A stretch of DNA of 64,000 bases, from positions 12,565,001 through 12,629,000 of the forward strand of contig NC_059382.1 of the NCBI RefSeq assembly GCF_019703515.2, in the 5' to 3' direction. This DNA comes from Myxocyprinus asiaticus. Its lineage: Eukaryota > Chordata > Actinopteri > Cypriniformes > Catostomidae. Shown piece after piece: positions 9,561 through 21,200 of this stretch. The position numbers were made by a program, and so were the translations under genes. Position 1 is the stretch's first letter. The number at the start of each line of letters is the position of its first letter. The notes under the pieces are model-generated. The model did not search any database, was not told the DNA's origin, and worked only from the letters and a program-made list of their open reading frames with translations.

Positions 9561-12437
9561 GGGGTAACCATAGTGACAGGCGGTAATTGGCCTGAGTGCA
9601 AGAGCGTTGGCACAGCTGCTACTGCTTTTGAAGTATTTACTCTAAATGACTGAGTCTTCCCACGTGAAATGGAGGATATCAAATACTGCACTTTTCACAA
9701 TGGGCCAAAAGTATAAATCAAAAGCTTTTTGGTGTCACATTTTATAAAGTATTGCCATCTTATTTTTAGGACAAGTTGCAATACGGGATTATTTCCTCAC
9801 TCATACTTCAAATCAGAATAACTTGTGTTATTTAAAATGCTAGGGTAACTATATTCTAAAATTATGAATATAAAATTTGTGTTGGGTACATTCTTATATC
9901 AGATGAATGTAATATTCAGGGTGCAAATTACAGTGGGGGTCTTAAAGGTACATGATCTTTTTACATTAAAGTATCTGTATGTATGTTTCTGCGGGTTTGC
10001 AAACATTTTAGTAACCACAAATGTTAAACAGTCGCTCATGAACAGAGATCTTATTTTACCTGACATTGTAACCATAGCAACAATAATCTGCTCAAGCGTT
10101 TTTTGTTAAGATCATCAATGGACGAAACATTATCAAAACATAAATACTGTTATCAGCATTTTGTTAGAGATGTTCATATCACAAATATATTAAAAAGTAA
10201 CTTCATTATGCCACATTCCTGATTCAGGAGGTGATTTTTAAGCTCTGAGCTGCTCTCTGTCGCTCCCTCAGAAATGCAGAGCTCAGAATGTGAACTGAAA
10301 GCAGATAAGACCAAAAAATATCACAGATGCAAAAAAAAAAAAAAAAAAAGAATACAAAAATTATATCTGCCCAAGCTGACAAAAAATGAGATCTAAATAT
10401 TATCACAAAGGTAATTATGCAAGGATGATTATAATCTTTTGTTGTAATTTGGAATATTTACTTGGAAAATTATATATCGGGATGCCTCCAGGATTCTTTG
10501 GATTTTTTTATTTGCCATTGCATATTAGGGATGTCTCTATGTGCTAGTCTAAATGACCTCATTATAACATCTCTGTCTAGGCTTCCATAGACTCTAACGA
10601 GACCTGTTTGAGTTTTAAGGAACTTTTTTTAGTGGCCTAATGAATTTTTTGTTTAAAGTCTTTTACGAATGATTTGGAACCTTTAACTAGTGCACTGCAT
10701 ACGATGAAGCAAAAAAAAAAAATCCGAAAATGTCGTGTGAGAGTGTGTTGAATTCCTTTTTGCATCTAACTTGACTCCCAAGGGAAACATTTAACACCTC
10801 CATCACCAGAGCAGCAAAAGGACTGAATATTAAACAATAACCTGTGTGTTACAGTGATTTTACCTTGGGTAAGGGGCGTTCTTACACATAATATTTGGTG
10901 GAGCAGCACACCATTGTGTACCGTATACACACAGTGTTTTTATTTGTTATTTTGAAGTAACTTGACTATATAAAAAATTGTGGACACATTTTTATTAAAA
11001 TGTTATTTTATTAAGTATTTAATATTAAGTATGTTGGTGAACAGGTGTTTTGTCTTAGCTTTTACTATATCGTGTATTTTTATCTGGGACAGCTTTACTG
11101 ACCAATCAGAGTCCAGGACCGGATCAATATTAATATTATTAATTCACCTCTAGTTTAAGAAGCATGCTGAACAATTATACAGAAACACGTTATCTGTGAT
11201 GTTAGATTTGGCTGGAGTGGATCTGCAGTTTATCCAGCTGTACACACACTGGGGACCCGAAGCCAAGGCTGGCAGCCACTCGTGCTTCTCAGTGGAACCG
11301 TGATAGATGGAGAGGAGAATATCTGGGCCTCTTCTGTATCAGCAAAGGGCTTAATTGAGAATAAGAACCCTCCCCAGGAGATGCGTGGCAGAATCACTGC
11401 AGCTGCTCCTGCCGAGCGCCTCGCTGCTTTTGAGGAATGGACTAATGTACTCATGCAAAATGGCAGCCAGAAAGAGTGGGAAGTGAATCCGCTTCTGTCT
11501 GCCGTAAAAAAAAAAAAAAAGCCACAGTGTGTTCCTACTTCCTCTTTCTCCCCTCATCCCTCTTTCTTTTCTTTCATACTCTGTTCAGTGGTTCCTCAAT
11601 GGCTTCCCAGCCGTTATTCATCATAGCTCATATTTGATTCAATTTGGTAATACAGGGATAAATAGGCCAGTGAGATGGATGCAAATTACATTAAGACTCT
11701 GCGTCTGACATTTTCGATTTCAGTCTGGCAGAGTTTGAAAGCTGGCAAGCACGACTGAAAGCCCAGATGCCTGTAGCGACTTTGCAGCCAGCGTGGAGCT
11801 CCGCTACTTCAGGTTGTGTTGAAGGAGCACTCTAGCAAAAAAATAAATAAATAAATAAATAAATATCTTGACTCTTTTTTTTTTGGTCTTATTTTTATTT
11901 TTTTTACCTCAGATGTAGGCCTATATCATTTACCTTACCTCAGGGAAGAATTGTCATCTTTGGATGATGTGATCACCGTTTTGACAGATTCGCGTCGTGC
12001 AGTGGATTGATGTAAGACCACTGAGGATTTCGGACAAGTTTTTAAACCAGCAGAAAAAAACTGGTTCTCATTGTATTTTGTTTCCTTTTGTGTTTGTTGT
12101 TTTTGATTTCTTCTGCTTATATACCTGCTAGGGGTGTATATATAAATATATATTTGTTTAGTGGTGGAGTTTTAATTAAAAGGAACAGTTGCATCTTTAA
12201 ATGTATTCCCTTTAAAACACCACCGCTGCAGCCTTACACATTCAGATGGATATTTTTATCCATTACGTTGCATATTTTGATGTTTTTTTGAGCATGCATT
12301 GCGTTTTTAAGATGCCTTGTCAAATTAAAAATAAAATAGTACTGATCCAAAAATAAAATAATATACTCATTAATAAAAATGCAAGTTTTAGAAGTGCATC
12401 TAGATCATTGCATCTTGCATAAACACCCCCTACGAAA
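9561..12437. other. long non-coding stretch
   Basis: No recognised gene. It contains A runs at 10330-10349 and 11506-11520, a (AAAT)n run at 11840-11864 and AT-rich segments. A frame at 11282-11626 runs into the A run and looks spurious. Confidence 0.45.
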
Positions 12438-13100
12438 CATGTCTAATCATTTCCCAAAAATTCAAATTCTCTCATTATATACTCACCCTCTTACCATCCT
12501 GGATGTGTATGGCTTTCTTTCTTCTGCAGAACATAAATGCTTTTTTGGTCCATTCAATGCAAGTGAATGATTACCAGAATTTTGAAGCTCCAAAAAGCAC
12601 ATACAGGCAGCATAAAAGTAATCTATAAGACTCCTGTGGTTTAATCCATGTCTTCAGAAGTGATATGATAGGTGTGGGTGAGAAACAGATCAATATTTAA
12701 GTACTTTCCTTCTATAAATTCTCCTCCCTGCCCGGTAGGTGGTGATATGTGAATCTGCAAGAAGAATCTGGAAGTGAAAGTGGACATTTATAGTATAGTA
12801 GGACTTAGGGTGTGTTCACACATGGCAGGTTTGGTTCGATTAAAACGAGCTCTGGTGCGATTGCTCTGTTAGTGCGGTTCATTTGAACAAGTGTGAACGC
12901 TGCCATCCGAGCCTTGGTGCGCACCAAACAAATGGACCGAGACCGCCTGAATAGTGGGTCTCGGTCCACTTCCAAACAAACTCTGGTGCGGTTCGATTGA
13001 TATATGTACGCAACATGGACCAAAGACGTCTAAACGGACCAAAAACAGTAAGTAATTTGCCTAATACTGACCTCAAGCATACCTGGTTCTTCTCATCATA

Positions 13101-14345
13101 CTATATTGCCAAAAGTATTTGCTCGCCCATCCAAATAATTGAATTCAGGTGTTCCAATCACTTCCATGGCCACAGGTGTATAAAATGAAGCACCTAGGCA
13201 TGCAGACTGCTTCTACAAACATTTGTGAAAGAATGGGCCGCTCTCAGGAGCTCAGTGAATTCCAGCATGGTACTGTGATAGGATGCCACCTGTGCAACAA
13301 GTCCAGTCGTGAAATTTCCTCGCTACTAAATATTCCACAGTCAACTGTCAGTGGTATTATAACAAAGTGGAAGCGATTGGGAATGACAGCAACTCAGCCA
13401 CGAAGTGGTAGGCCACGTAAAATGCAGAGCGGAGTCAGCGGATGCTGAGGCGCATAGTGCGCAGAGGTTGCCAACTTTCTGCAGAGTCAATTGTTACAGA
13501 CCTCCAAAGTTCATGTGGCCTTCAGATTAGCTCAAGAACAGTGCGTAGAGAACTTCATGGAATGGGTTTCTATGGCCGAGCAGCTGCATCCAAGCCATAC
13601 ATCACCAAGTGCAATGCAAAGCGTCGGATGCAGTGGTGTAAAGCACGCCACTACTGGACTCTAGAGCAGTGGAGACGCGTTCTCTGGAGTGACGAATCAC
13701 GCTACTCCATCTGGCAATCTGATGGACGAGTCTGGGTTTGGCGATTGCCAGGAGAACGGTACTTGTCTGACTGCATTGTGCCAACTGTGAAGTTTGGTGG
13801 AGGGGGGATTATGGTGTGGGGTTGTTTTTCAGGAGCTGGGCTTGGCCCCTTAGTTCCAGTGAAAGGAACTCTGAATGCTTCAGCATACCAAGAGATTTTG
13901 GACAATTCCATGCTCCCAACTTTGTGGGAACAGTTTGGGGATGGCCCCTTCCTGTTCCAACATGACTGCGCACCAGTGCACAAAGCAAGGTCCATAAAGA
14001 CATGGATGAGCGAGTTTGGTGTGGAAGAACTTGACTGGCCTGCACAGAGTCCTGACCTCAACCCGATAGAGCACCTTTGGGATGAATTAGAGCGAAGACT
14101 GCGAGCCAGGCCTTCTCATCCAACATCAGTGTCTAACCTCACAAATGCGCTTCTGGAAGAATGGTCAAAAATTCCCATAAACACACTCCTAAACCTTGTG
14201 GAAAGCCTTCCCAGAATAGTTGAAGCTGTTATAGCTGCAAAGGGTGGGCCGACGTCATATTAAACCCTATGGATTAAGAATGGGATGTCACTTAAGTTCA
14301 TATGTGTCTAAAGGCAGATGAGCGAATACTTTTGGCAATATAGTG
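13101..14345 (+). mobile_element. Tc1-like transposon, nearly complete
   Basis: Inverted ends of about 28 bp (13101-13128 and 14318-14345) share CTATATTGCCAAAAGTATT and lie between TA dinucleotides (13099-13100, 14346-14347), the usual Tc1/mariner target. The left end seems to lack the first two bases (CA) found on the right. Length 1245 bp fits short-inverted-repeat Tc1 elements. It carries one transposase gene with a single frameshift. Confidence 0.93.
13233..14263 (+). pseudogene. Tc1-like DD34E transposase, one frameshift
   Basis: The product would cut and paste the element by binding its inverted repeats. It has a first helix-turn-helix (SSREISSLLNIPQSTVSGII), a GRPRK linker, a second helix-turn-helix ([20 protein letters not shown]) and the catalytic triad. 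Catalytic residues are Asp at 13691-13693 (WSDES), Asp at 13964-13966 (FQHDCAP) and Glu at 14069-14071 (NPIEHLW). Exactly 34 residues separate the last two. The frame breaks near 13424, where one base appears lost after AAAATG, giving an early stop at 13446-13448. The downstream frame stays open for 273 codons. I chose ATG 13233 because it gives the usual length of about 340 residues; ATG 13185 is an alternative. The copy is recently dead. Confidence 0.92.
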
Positions 14346-14870
14346 TAGGAGCTATGTTGCTCATTACAGTTTGGTACAGGCGTCAGAACTGCCGTCAGCT
14401 GTCCTTGCAGCATATCTTCATTGGTGTGTGCAACGGAGGAATTCCTGGCACTGTTTTGACTCCTTTACACATTTTATTAGCTCTTCGTTTGTTCTTAGCT
14501 GGTATAAATACCACCCTATATATATATGCATAAATCCAACGAGCGCATTTAATCCAGCAGCCAGCATTGTTTTGGATGTTTGGAAAGTTCCGTTGCAAAA
14601 ATACGTCATAAAAGCTGTCCAATCAGGTTGTGACTTTTTCCTGACGCCTTTTGTTTTATATCTTTAGGTTCGGTGTTAAAAATGCCAGTGTGAACGCTAA
14701 GCAAACCAGGACTAAATGTATCATTTTCTTTTTTGGTCCAGATCAAGAGAACCGAACTACAGGTGTGAACACACCCTTAAATATTGATCTCTTTGTCACC
14801 AACACCAATCATATCACTTCTGAATACATGGATTTAATCACTGGAGTCATATGGATTACTTTTATGCTGT

Positions 14871-15305
14871 CTTTCTTTCTTTCTTTCTAAAGCATTCTTT
14901 AAACAACAGTTCATTGAGCAAAGTGCTGTACATTTTAAGAGCCACATACAAAAACATACATAACCATACAAAAACGTAACAATAAAACCTCTAATAGCAC
15001 AACGTAAAATAAAATAAAATAAAATAAAGCCCCAAGATAGAAATAGATGCGACCAGTCATAAATACCCTGCCGCATCAAATGCTAATGGCAGAAGATGTT
15101 CTTTTAAGTCGCGCTTAAAAAAGTTTAACGTTGGTGCCAATCTGAGGTAAAGAGGTCAACTGACCTTAAAGACTTTTTCGGCTCATATATCTTAAGTAAT
15201 TCCACCAAATATGGGGTAGTTAATTTGTGCAGCGATTTATAAATAAAAACCAATAGTTTAAAATCTATTCTATACTGAATCGGCGGCCAATGTAAGCCTT
15301 TATGC
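14871..15305 (-). mobile_element. 3' fragment of an L2-type LINE
   Basis: The minus strand encodes HKGLHWPPIQYRIDFKLL then LVELL and SLRSVD-type text (15337-15125), the typical C-terminal region of fish LINE reverse transcriptases. A 3' untranslated region and an AAAG/CTTT tail (14866-14888) follow. It interrupts the right arm of the surrounding palindromic element. It is strongly 5'-truncated and has no catalytic domain. Confidence 0.8.
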
Positions 15306-15473
15306 GCTTTTGTGAGCTTCAAAGTTCCCGCCACCATTCACTTGCATTGAATGGACCAACATAGCTGATATATATATATATCGTGTTCAGCAGAAGAAAG
15401 TCATACACATCTGGGATGGCATGAGGGTGAGTAAATGATGAATTTTCATTTTTGAGTAAACTATCCTTTAAAG

Positions 15474-16109
15474 ACTGATTAGTTGAATAGTCCTGCTGGC
15501 AACCCACTTGTTGATTTTTACAAAAAAATGTAGTTGTACACATCTTAATTATATTTTGTACCTGTGAAAGGATATTTCTTAGCGTCACCTTTAGGTCAAC
15601 GTGAATATTGTTGTGTTGCCTTTGGTCCTTCGCCTTTGTTGTGCAACAATTCCACCTTTACAGTTCCTCAAGAGGGTCTGATGATGAAAGCCCTACCTTT
15701 GTTGACTATGTCTGTGTGTGTGTCTAGTGTGGGAGAAATTGACTGGTGTAGGGAGAGATTGATGAATGAGGTAGAGTGCTCTCAACGTTGCTAACTTAAT
15801 GTTGATGGAATGACAGGCAAGGTACGATGGGCACACACTGATGTTGTGTGTGTGTGTGCGCACGAGGTTAGCCCACAGGTAACACAACCCGTAATTATTT
15901 TCATCATGCAAGTTTAGAGTTGTGCGAGAAGCTCTACAAAACTGAAAAAAAAAAAAAAAAAAAAAAAAAAACGTGGGAGGGGGGTTCACTGCTTGACAGA
16001 TGACAGCATTGTTTATGCCTGCTGCTGCTGAGTTAGATGCAATTCAATCAGGCAGAGAGATACATATATTTTATTGCAATTATGCAAAATAACAATGTCA
16101 CCCCGAGCA
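15474..16109. other. non-coding with GT and poly-A tracts
   Basis: Contains GT-rich patches (15712-15722 and 15847-15858) and an A run (15943-15971). I see no gene. Confidence 0.5.
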
Positions 16110-16774
16110 TCCTGATTCTTGATTTTCAGTTATTTTGTATGCGGTCCTCAACAAATGTTGTTTCTTCTGTAAACGAGCCAAGCCACTGTGTATGTAGAGT
16201 AAGTGAATTATATGTAAATTTTTAATCATTTGTTGTAATGTACTTTTGTTATTAGTGATAAGTTGCAAGAGATTAAATGTATTAGGTTCGATCCCGGCCT
16301 GCAACATGTTTGGATTTTTTTCTTTACAGTGTCATTTTAATAAAGATAAAAAAAGAGAAGAAAAAAAGAGAAATAGAACTGCTGACAATGAGGAAAAAAA
16401 ACTTCAAATGAAGCTGTCAAATGTTATTTTATTATCCTTTTTATGAATCTTGTCTTAAAAAACATATTTGTACAATAAATGCTCTGTAGCTTTTGTAGAG
16501 TTTTTCATTTCCCACAGGGCAAACAAGCTTTAATGTCTAGAAATGTGCATTAAAAAAAATTGCACATTCAAAACTTGATATGGCCTTTAAAGTTGAGGAC
16601 ATTTTAAAGTTTTTGATACAAAGGAATGATTAATCATTTTGATTCAACATAGATTTAGTGAGATGACTAATGAGATGACTCATGAAAGTGGTATTATAAG
16701 AGATAGGTCTTAATTTCAGTTATTTTAAATGCTGTTCTTGGTAAAATCGCTCCTCCAGTAAATGAGTCAAGCCT
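16110..16774 (+). repeat. SINE-derived repeat block, copy 1
   Basis: A tRNA B-box-like AGGTTCGATCCC lies at 16284-16295, followed by CGGCCTGCAACATG. The stretch 16480-16700 matches 19820-20060 in order: GTAGCTTTTGTAGAG, CCACAGGG, TTCAAAACTTGATAT, AAAGGAATGA, GATTCA, GAGATGACTA. In addition 16125-16190 matches 16715-16775 (TTTCAGTTATTTT and GTAAA-GAG-CAAGCC), so the block is itself partly duplicated. Confidence 0.6.
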
Positions 16775-16940
16775 TTATGGGATAGTTCAGCCAAAAATGA
16801 AACTTCTGTCATCACTTTTGTCCCTAACATTCAACCTAATATCTTTTGTGTTTCACAGAAGAAAGACATGGATTTGTAACAATAATTTAATGTAGTTAAT
16901 GATGACAAAGTTTTCATTTTTGGGTAAGCCATCCCTTTAA
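16775..16940 (+). mobile_element. compact palindromic miniature element
   Basis: Begins GGGATAGTTCAGCCAAAAAT and ends ATTTTTGGGTAAGCCATCCC followed by TTTAA. The interior carries TTTCACAGAAGAAAGACATG. This is a short complete member of the AAAGGGATAGTTCACCC family, with both arms and almost no spacer. Confidence 0.85.
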
Positions 16941-17519
16941 AGGGGACACCGCATGTGTAGAGGAGGTGAATTGCATGTTGTCAACACACATCATGGTGAA
17001 AAATGACTCCAGTGTAATTTCCTTAATACAGCACGATAAGGAACAATAAGCTTTTGCGTTTAATGACATTAGCCAGCCATCGCTGAGCTGTAATTAAATG
17101 GATTGAAACAAGTGATTAGCCAGGTTTGTTGAAACTATAAAATGTAATTGGAAATTTATGCAAATGTGAGAATCCCAAGGTTGCATCTTGATTCTCGGGT
17201 GCTCTGGCCGGAGATGGCCGTGGTCTCCAGGGTAACCAGAGCACACAGAAAAGAGTGAAATTCTATGAGTGTGAATCAAAGTGTGTTACAGTGTCTGGAA
17301 AACTGTCTCAAGATAGGGTGACTATGCCTTTGTTAAAGTTTGTCATAGTCATATTAAGAGCTCTTCATTATCTTCATTTGCTTTTTAGCTTTTGATCTCA
17401 ACAGGCCCAGAGTTGGACATGGGAGATAGACAATGGCATAGAACGAGTTTCATTTAAGGATCTCTTATATACTGTACCTTTAAATTCATGATCGAAGCCA
17501 TGGGGCAGATGTTTAGATG
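16941..17519. other. low-repeat non-coding stretch
   Basis: Unique-looking sequence, including a balanced patch at 16960-17260. No gene is recognised. Confidence 0.4.
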
Positions 17520-17665
17520 TTGTCTTTTAGATATGTTGCATCCATGGTGCTTTCATGGATGACACGGGTTCGAGTCCAGCCTGCAACCTGTCCTAATCCA
17601 ATTTCCCCTCTCTTTCCCCAATAATTTATTTGAACCCTCTATAATTGTGTCTATTTAAAGGAGGC
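17520..17665 (+). mobile_element. tRNA-derived SINE fragment
   Basis: A B-box-like GGGTTCGAGTCC at 17566-17577 is followed by CAGCCTGCAACCTGTCC and the pyrimidine-rich body CCCCTCTCTTTCCCCAATAA. The same body follows the A-box-bearing copy at 19560. The A box is decayed here. Confidence 0.65.
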
Positions 17666-17693
17666 AAAGCCATGGTGAAAACACTTACATTTT

Positions 17694-17935
17694 GCAACTA
17701 ACATTTAATATACAAAAGTGGCTCTTTACTACCTAAGTAGCAAAATAGTTTGTAGAAATGTAAAGATTATTTCTATAGTGCATTCATTTTATGGTTTAAA
17801 CTTGATTTCTCAGCACATGAATTATGTACCATCAAAATTTTGCAGCTTACATTTAATATACTAACTGGAAATGTCTCTCTACTACACAAGTAGGTAAATA
17901 GTGTGAAGATTTTTAACAATTATTAGACAAAATGT
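17694..17935 (+). repeat. direct duplication of about 80 bp
   Basis: 17694-17773 and 17839-17930 align: both have TTGCA, ACATTTAATATAC, CTCT-TACTAC, AAGTAG, AAATAGT and AGATT in the same order. Divergence is high, so the event is old. Confidence 0.55.
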
Positions 17936-18172
17936 TTCTTAGAAAGTCTTGCTCATTGCAGGTTAAATGGCAGTGTTTTCAACTGTCACATCTTCCCATG
18001 AAAACAATATCAATTATGCTAAAGCTTTGCTCTTGTTACAGTACATGTTAAAGATCTTCTCAATTAACCGCTAACAGTTGGATTGATCAAATGTCTTACA
18101 TCATTTCCCTTCTTAGAAGACAAGGAAGAGAGCTGAGGACAAGCCCTGTAAGAGTTTGCATTTAGCAAAGCT

Positions 18173-18174
<2 letters not shown>

Positions 18175-18226
<52 letters not shown>
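18175..18226. repeat. (CA)n microsatellite
   Basis: Pure CA tract. The minus strand reads as a Cys-Val repeat frame, which is not a gene. Confidence 0.97.
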
Positions 18227-18227
<1 letters not shown>

Positions 18228-18285
18228 TGGTGCAGCTATAATTATGAGGACTCTCCATAGACATAATGATTTTTATACTGTACAA

Positions 18286-18529
18286 ACTATAGATTCTATC
18301 CCCTAACCCTACCCCTAAACCTAACCCTCACAAAAAACTTTCTGCATTTTTACATTTTCAATAAAACATTGTTTAGTATGTTTTTTTTTTAAGTTATTTA
18401 AATTATGGGGACACTAGAAATGGACACTAGAAATGTCTTCATTAACCACATTTATAGCATAATATCCTTGTAATTAGCAGTTTCTAACCTAAAAAAAGTC
18501 CTCGTAAACCACTTAAACCTGCCCACACT

Positions 18530-18556
<27 letters not shown>
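18286..18556. repeat. fish repeat with telomere-like text and (CA)n
   Basis: CCCTAACCCTACCCCTAAAC at 18301-18320 is an imperfect TTAGGG-type array, followed by AACCCTCACAAAAAACTTTC and ending in a CA tract (18527-18556). This combination is a dispersed repeat seen beside CA microsatellites in fish, from memory. I do not read it as a true interstitial telomere because the units are degenerate and few. Confidence 0.55.
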
Positions 18557-18561
<5 letters not shown>

Positions 18562-18646
18562 ATCTGCCCCGAAGGATGCCTGTTTAAGCGACTGGCCCTG
18601 TCCTGGCTGCATGAGGCTGCATAAGTTTCCCACCCACACATACACT

Positions 18647-18647
<1 letters not shown>

Positions 18648-18690
<43 letters not shown>
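18648..18690. repeat. (CA)n microsatellite
   Basis: Second CA tract in this region, with CACT interruptions at its right edge. Confidence 0.95.
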
Positions 18691-19359
18691 CACACTCTCA
18701 GATAAATTAGGGGCTGTCTGTGACTTTGGGATTTCTCACTCAGTGACACAGCGGCCATTTGTCTGTTCTCTCCGTGGCGCTCTTGGAGGCGAATGTGTGT
18801 GTGCTCAACAAAGCCATAAGTCTTGTTTATTTTGCTGGCTGTTGATTTGTTGGACCGTTTCTGTATGCAGCATTGTTGTGCTGAAATTATTAAAAGCTGT
18901 CAGCGTTGAAGTATGAATACTTCATGCCATGCCAGCTGGTGTGTTTACAAGCGATCAATAAAAGCGACCGATAGCTGCACGAAACGATACAATATTTTTC
19001 ACAGCTGGATCCCTGATCATTAATTCATCTGGCCCGTTTGGTAATCCTGTCATGCTAGCCAAATCAGGGGCTGTTAACCATGTACAGAATGTGATTGGTT
19101 ACAGTTGAACGGCAGATCATAACTCTACATAATCACACCGTGTCCCTAAGGACTTTTTTTTTTTAAATCCTGCCCTCAATGTAAATGGTCATTACAATGT
19201 AATATAGATTTTCAATGTTGTTGGTGATATATAAAATTGAATCTGTTCATTTGTCTTAGAGGCATTTGTCTTAGAGAGATGTTGTTTTGGGGCATTTCAA
19301 ACACTGTTTTCAACAATGTTTTTGATTTGGAAAGTCACGGCACTTACAAAAATGTACAG

Positions 19360-19556
19360 TGGCTGTAACATAGTATTCTGATGGTATCCGATGGTAATAC
19401 CATTGTACTTTTGTACTACTTAATGATTTGAAAGATTACTATCATGCACCATGGTATTTACATGGTATTCCAAGGTACAGTACTTCAAAGAATACCATAC
19501 TGTAGTACTACCATGGTACTTGTCTAAAAAACTATGGTAGTAGCATGCTATTGTTG
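19360..19556. repeat. palindrome-rich ACCATGGTA repeat
   Basis: The segment repeats variants of ACCATGGTA and TGGTATTC in both orientations (for example near 19448, 19463 and 19509). It could fold extensively. It looks like a degenerate miniature element; no transposase is present. Confidence 0.55.
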
Positions 19557-20090
19557 TTTAATGGTCAGAGCTTTGGCGCAGTAGTTAGCATATATGATTT
19601 TGACATGTTGGAGCCATGATGCTCTCACTGGTGATTAAGGTTAAAGTCAGGCCTGTGACATGTCCTGATCCCATTTACCCTCTTTCCTTCTCCAATAATT
19701 CCGTCACTCATTCTCTGTGCCTGTGTGTTCACACACTGATCTATTTTCTGAGTCAAAACCTCAAAATGAAAAGCTGACAAATAAAAGAAACATAAAGTAC
19801 AGCCATTCTTATTTGCTGTGCAGCTTTTGTAAAGATTTTGCCATATTCCACAGGGAAAACACACTTTTATGTCTATAACTACTAATAGCTCATACTGTGG
19901 TTGAAGTAAAAACAAAAAAACAAAAACATTTAAGAAAATGGAACATCAATTCAAAACTTGATATTGTCTTTTAAATTATTTGTTGATGACTTGCAAATTT
20001 TTTACATTCAAAGGAATGACTACTGATTTAGATTCATCATTGATTTGACTATTGAGATGACTACTGTAATAGGGGAGATTCACCTGCTGA
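19557..20090 (+). mobile_element. tRNA-derived SINE plus tail, block copy 2
   Basis: An A-box-like GGCGCAGTAGTTAGCA at 19575-19590 starts a tRNA-like head, followed by the CCTGTGACATGTCCTGATCC and CTCTTTCC-TTCTCCAATAAT body shared with 17520-17665. From about 19820 the downstream part matches 16480-16700. Together the two blocks show that head and tail form one repeat. Confidence 0.65.
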
Positions 20091-20994
20091 GCAACTGCCA
20101 TTGGGATGAATGGGAATGCTAAGAAATTGCTTTTTTTCAGACATTATGCAGTAGACCTCTTTCATTAAAACACCCTCGTATCAGAATTTTTATGTACTGT
20201 AGAACTAATTTTTAGGAATATTTCCCTCAGTAACCTGGTAATACTCACCCTTATGACTAATTTTATAAAAATATCCAATATTCATCAGCTAATTGATTTC
20301 TGTGACTTCATGGCTTCTTGCTTCAGAGACCCTATCATTTGGACACATGCAGTAGGAGATTTTCTTGATAGGAGATGGCCGAATTCATAAGACCTCAGTT
20401 CATATCAGACCTCAACTGTAACATTGGCCTGCCATAACACTGCCAGTGCACACAGACGCAATCAATTCCATTCACGGCAGAATTCAGAGCTTTAATAGAG
20501 ATAAAGTGCCCATCAACGTGTAAGCATTAGTATTGTTGACATGCTGAGTCATGGCCTAATGCACCCTGCACTCCTTCCCGCCTATGACAGCGTGGAAAGT
20601 GCGCAGGAAAATGACCAGTGCATTCCTCTGAGCTATGAGGGGAATCGACTTGAAGTGCCTTTAGGAGCCCAATAAGAAATGTGTACAGAGATTGCGCCAA
20701 GAAACATCGCCCGCAGTGTTGGACGTGATCCGGGTTTCTAATACCATTGATGGGACTTACAATAACAATTCGGTACGAGTCAAAACAACATTAGGAGAGT
20801 CTGATGGCGCCGTGTTCTGAATGGCCTCCTCTTACGCTCATGGGGGTAGTACATGACATAAAACCAACTACTGCTGTAATGACTTTTCACTTTCCTCTAT
20901 TTGATTTTATGTATAATGTAGTATAATGGAGTCTAGATAAACATTTTAATGCAAATAGGAACTTGACGATAGATTTGATTAACATGACTGATAA
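20091..20994. other. low-repeat block
   Basis: 20290-20830 has balanced composition and no recognised repeat. There is no convincing coding frame. It is a candidate conserved non-coding segment by appearance only. Confidence 0.35.
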
Positions 20995-21200
20995 ACGCCC
21001 CCCTTTGTGACTTAATGCCCCCCTCTCTGCTAATTTGCTCTCAGTGCCCCCCTGGCATTCTTTGAATGCCCACTGGGGGGTGGTACCACCCCCGTTGAGA
21101 ACCCCTGAGTTAGACCATCTTAGTCAGGCTGGGAGACCAGCTTAAACCAGGTAAGATCATCTTAAACCATCTTACCAGGTTAGGCTGGTTTTAGCTTTCA
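20995..21200. mobile_element. hAT-type end and CAGGCTGG palindrome repeat
   Basis: CCCCCGTTGAGAACCCCTG at 21090-21108 resembles a hAT right terminus (reverse complement CAGGGGTTCTCAACG). The adjoining 21113-21195 is an imperfect palindrome built of GACCATCTTA, AGGCTGG, CCAGCTTAAACCAG and AGGCTGGTTTTAGC, a frequent cyprinid miniature repeat from memory. The matching left hAT end was not found. Confidence 0.5.

Larger units (their letters stand above)
12808..14776 (+). mobile_element. Harbinger-like non-autonomous element, interrupted
   Basis: Ends are inverted repeats GGGTGTGTTCACAC and GTGTGAACACACCC, flanked by TTA at 12805-12807 and 14777-14779. A 3-bp TTA/TAA target duplication is typical of PIF/Harbinger elements. 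Further inward the arms share GGTTCG and AACCGAAC. Removing the Tc1 at 13101-14345 leaves about 720 bp with no transposase, so it was mobilised in trans. Confidence 0.8.
12438..15473 (+). mobile_element. palindromic miniature element with three nested insertions
   Basis: The arms are inverted copies of each other. The left arm runs about 12438-12800, with TACTCACCCTC, GTGTATGGCTTTCTTTCTTC, TTCAATGCAAGTGAATG and GTTTAATCCATGTCTTCAGA in order. The right arm (14777-14864 and 15306-15473) carries the reverse complements and ends in AAACTATCCTTTAA. The family is a common cyprinid foldback element, from memory. A Harbinger-like element sits near the centre and a LINE fragment in the right arm. The left terminus is eroded. 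Confidence 0.85.

Noticed and set aside
13602..14074. Several minus-strand frames of 60-119 codons
   Set aside because: They are antisense shadows of the Tc1 transposase.
18301..18330. Interstitial telomere array marking a chromosome fusion
   Set aside because: Only a few degenerate CCCTAA-like units, embedded in a dispersed fish repeat beside CA tracts.
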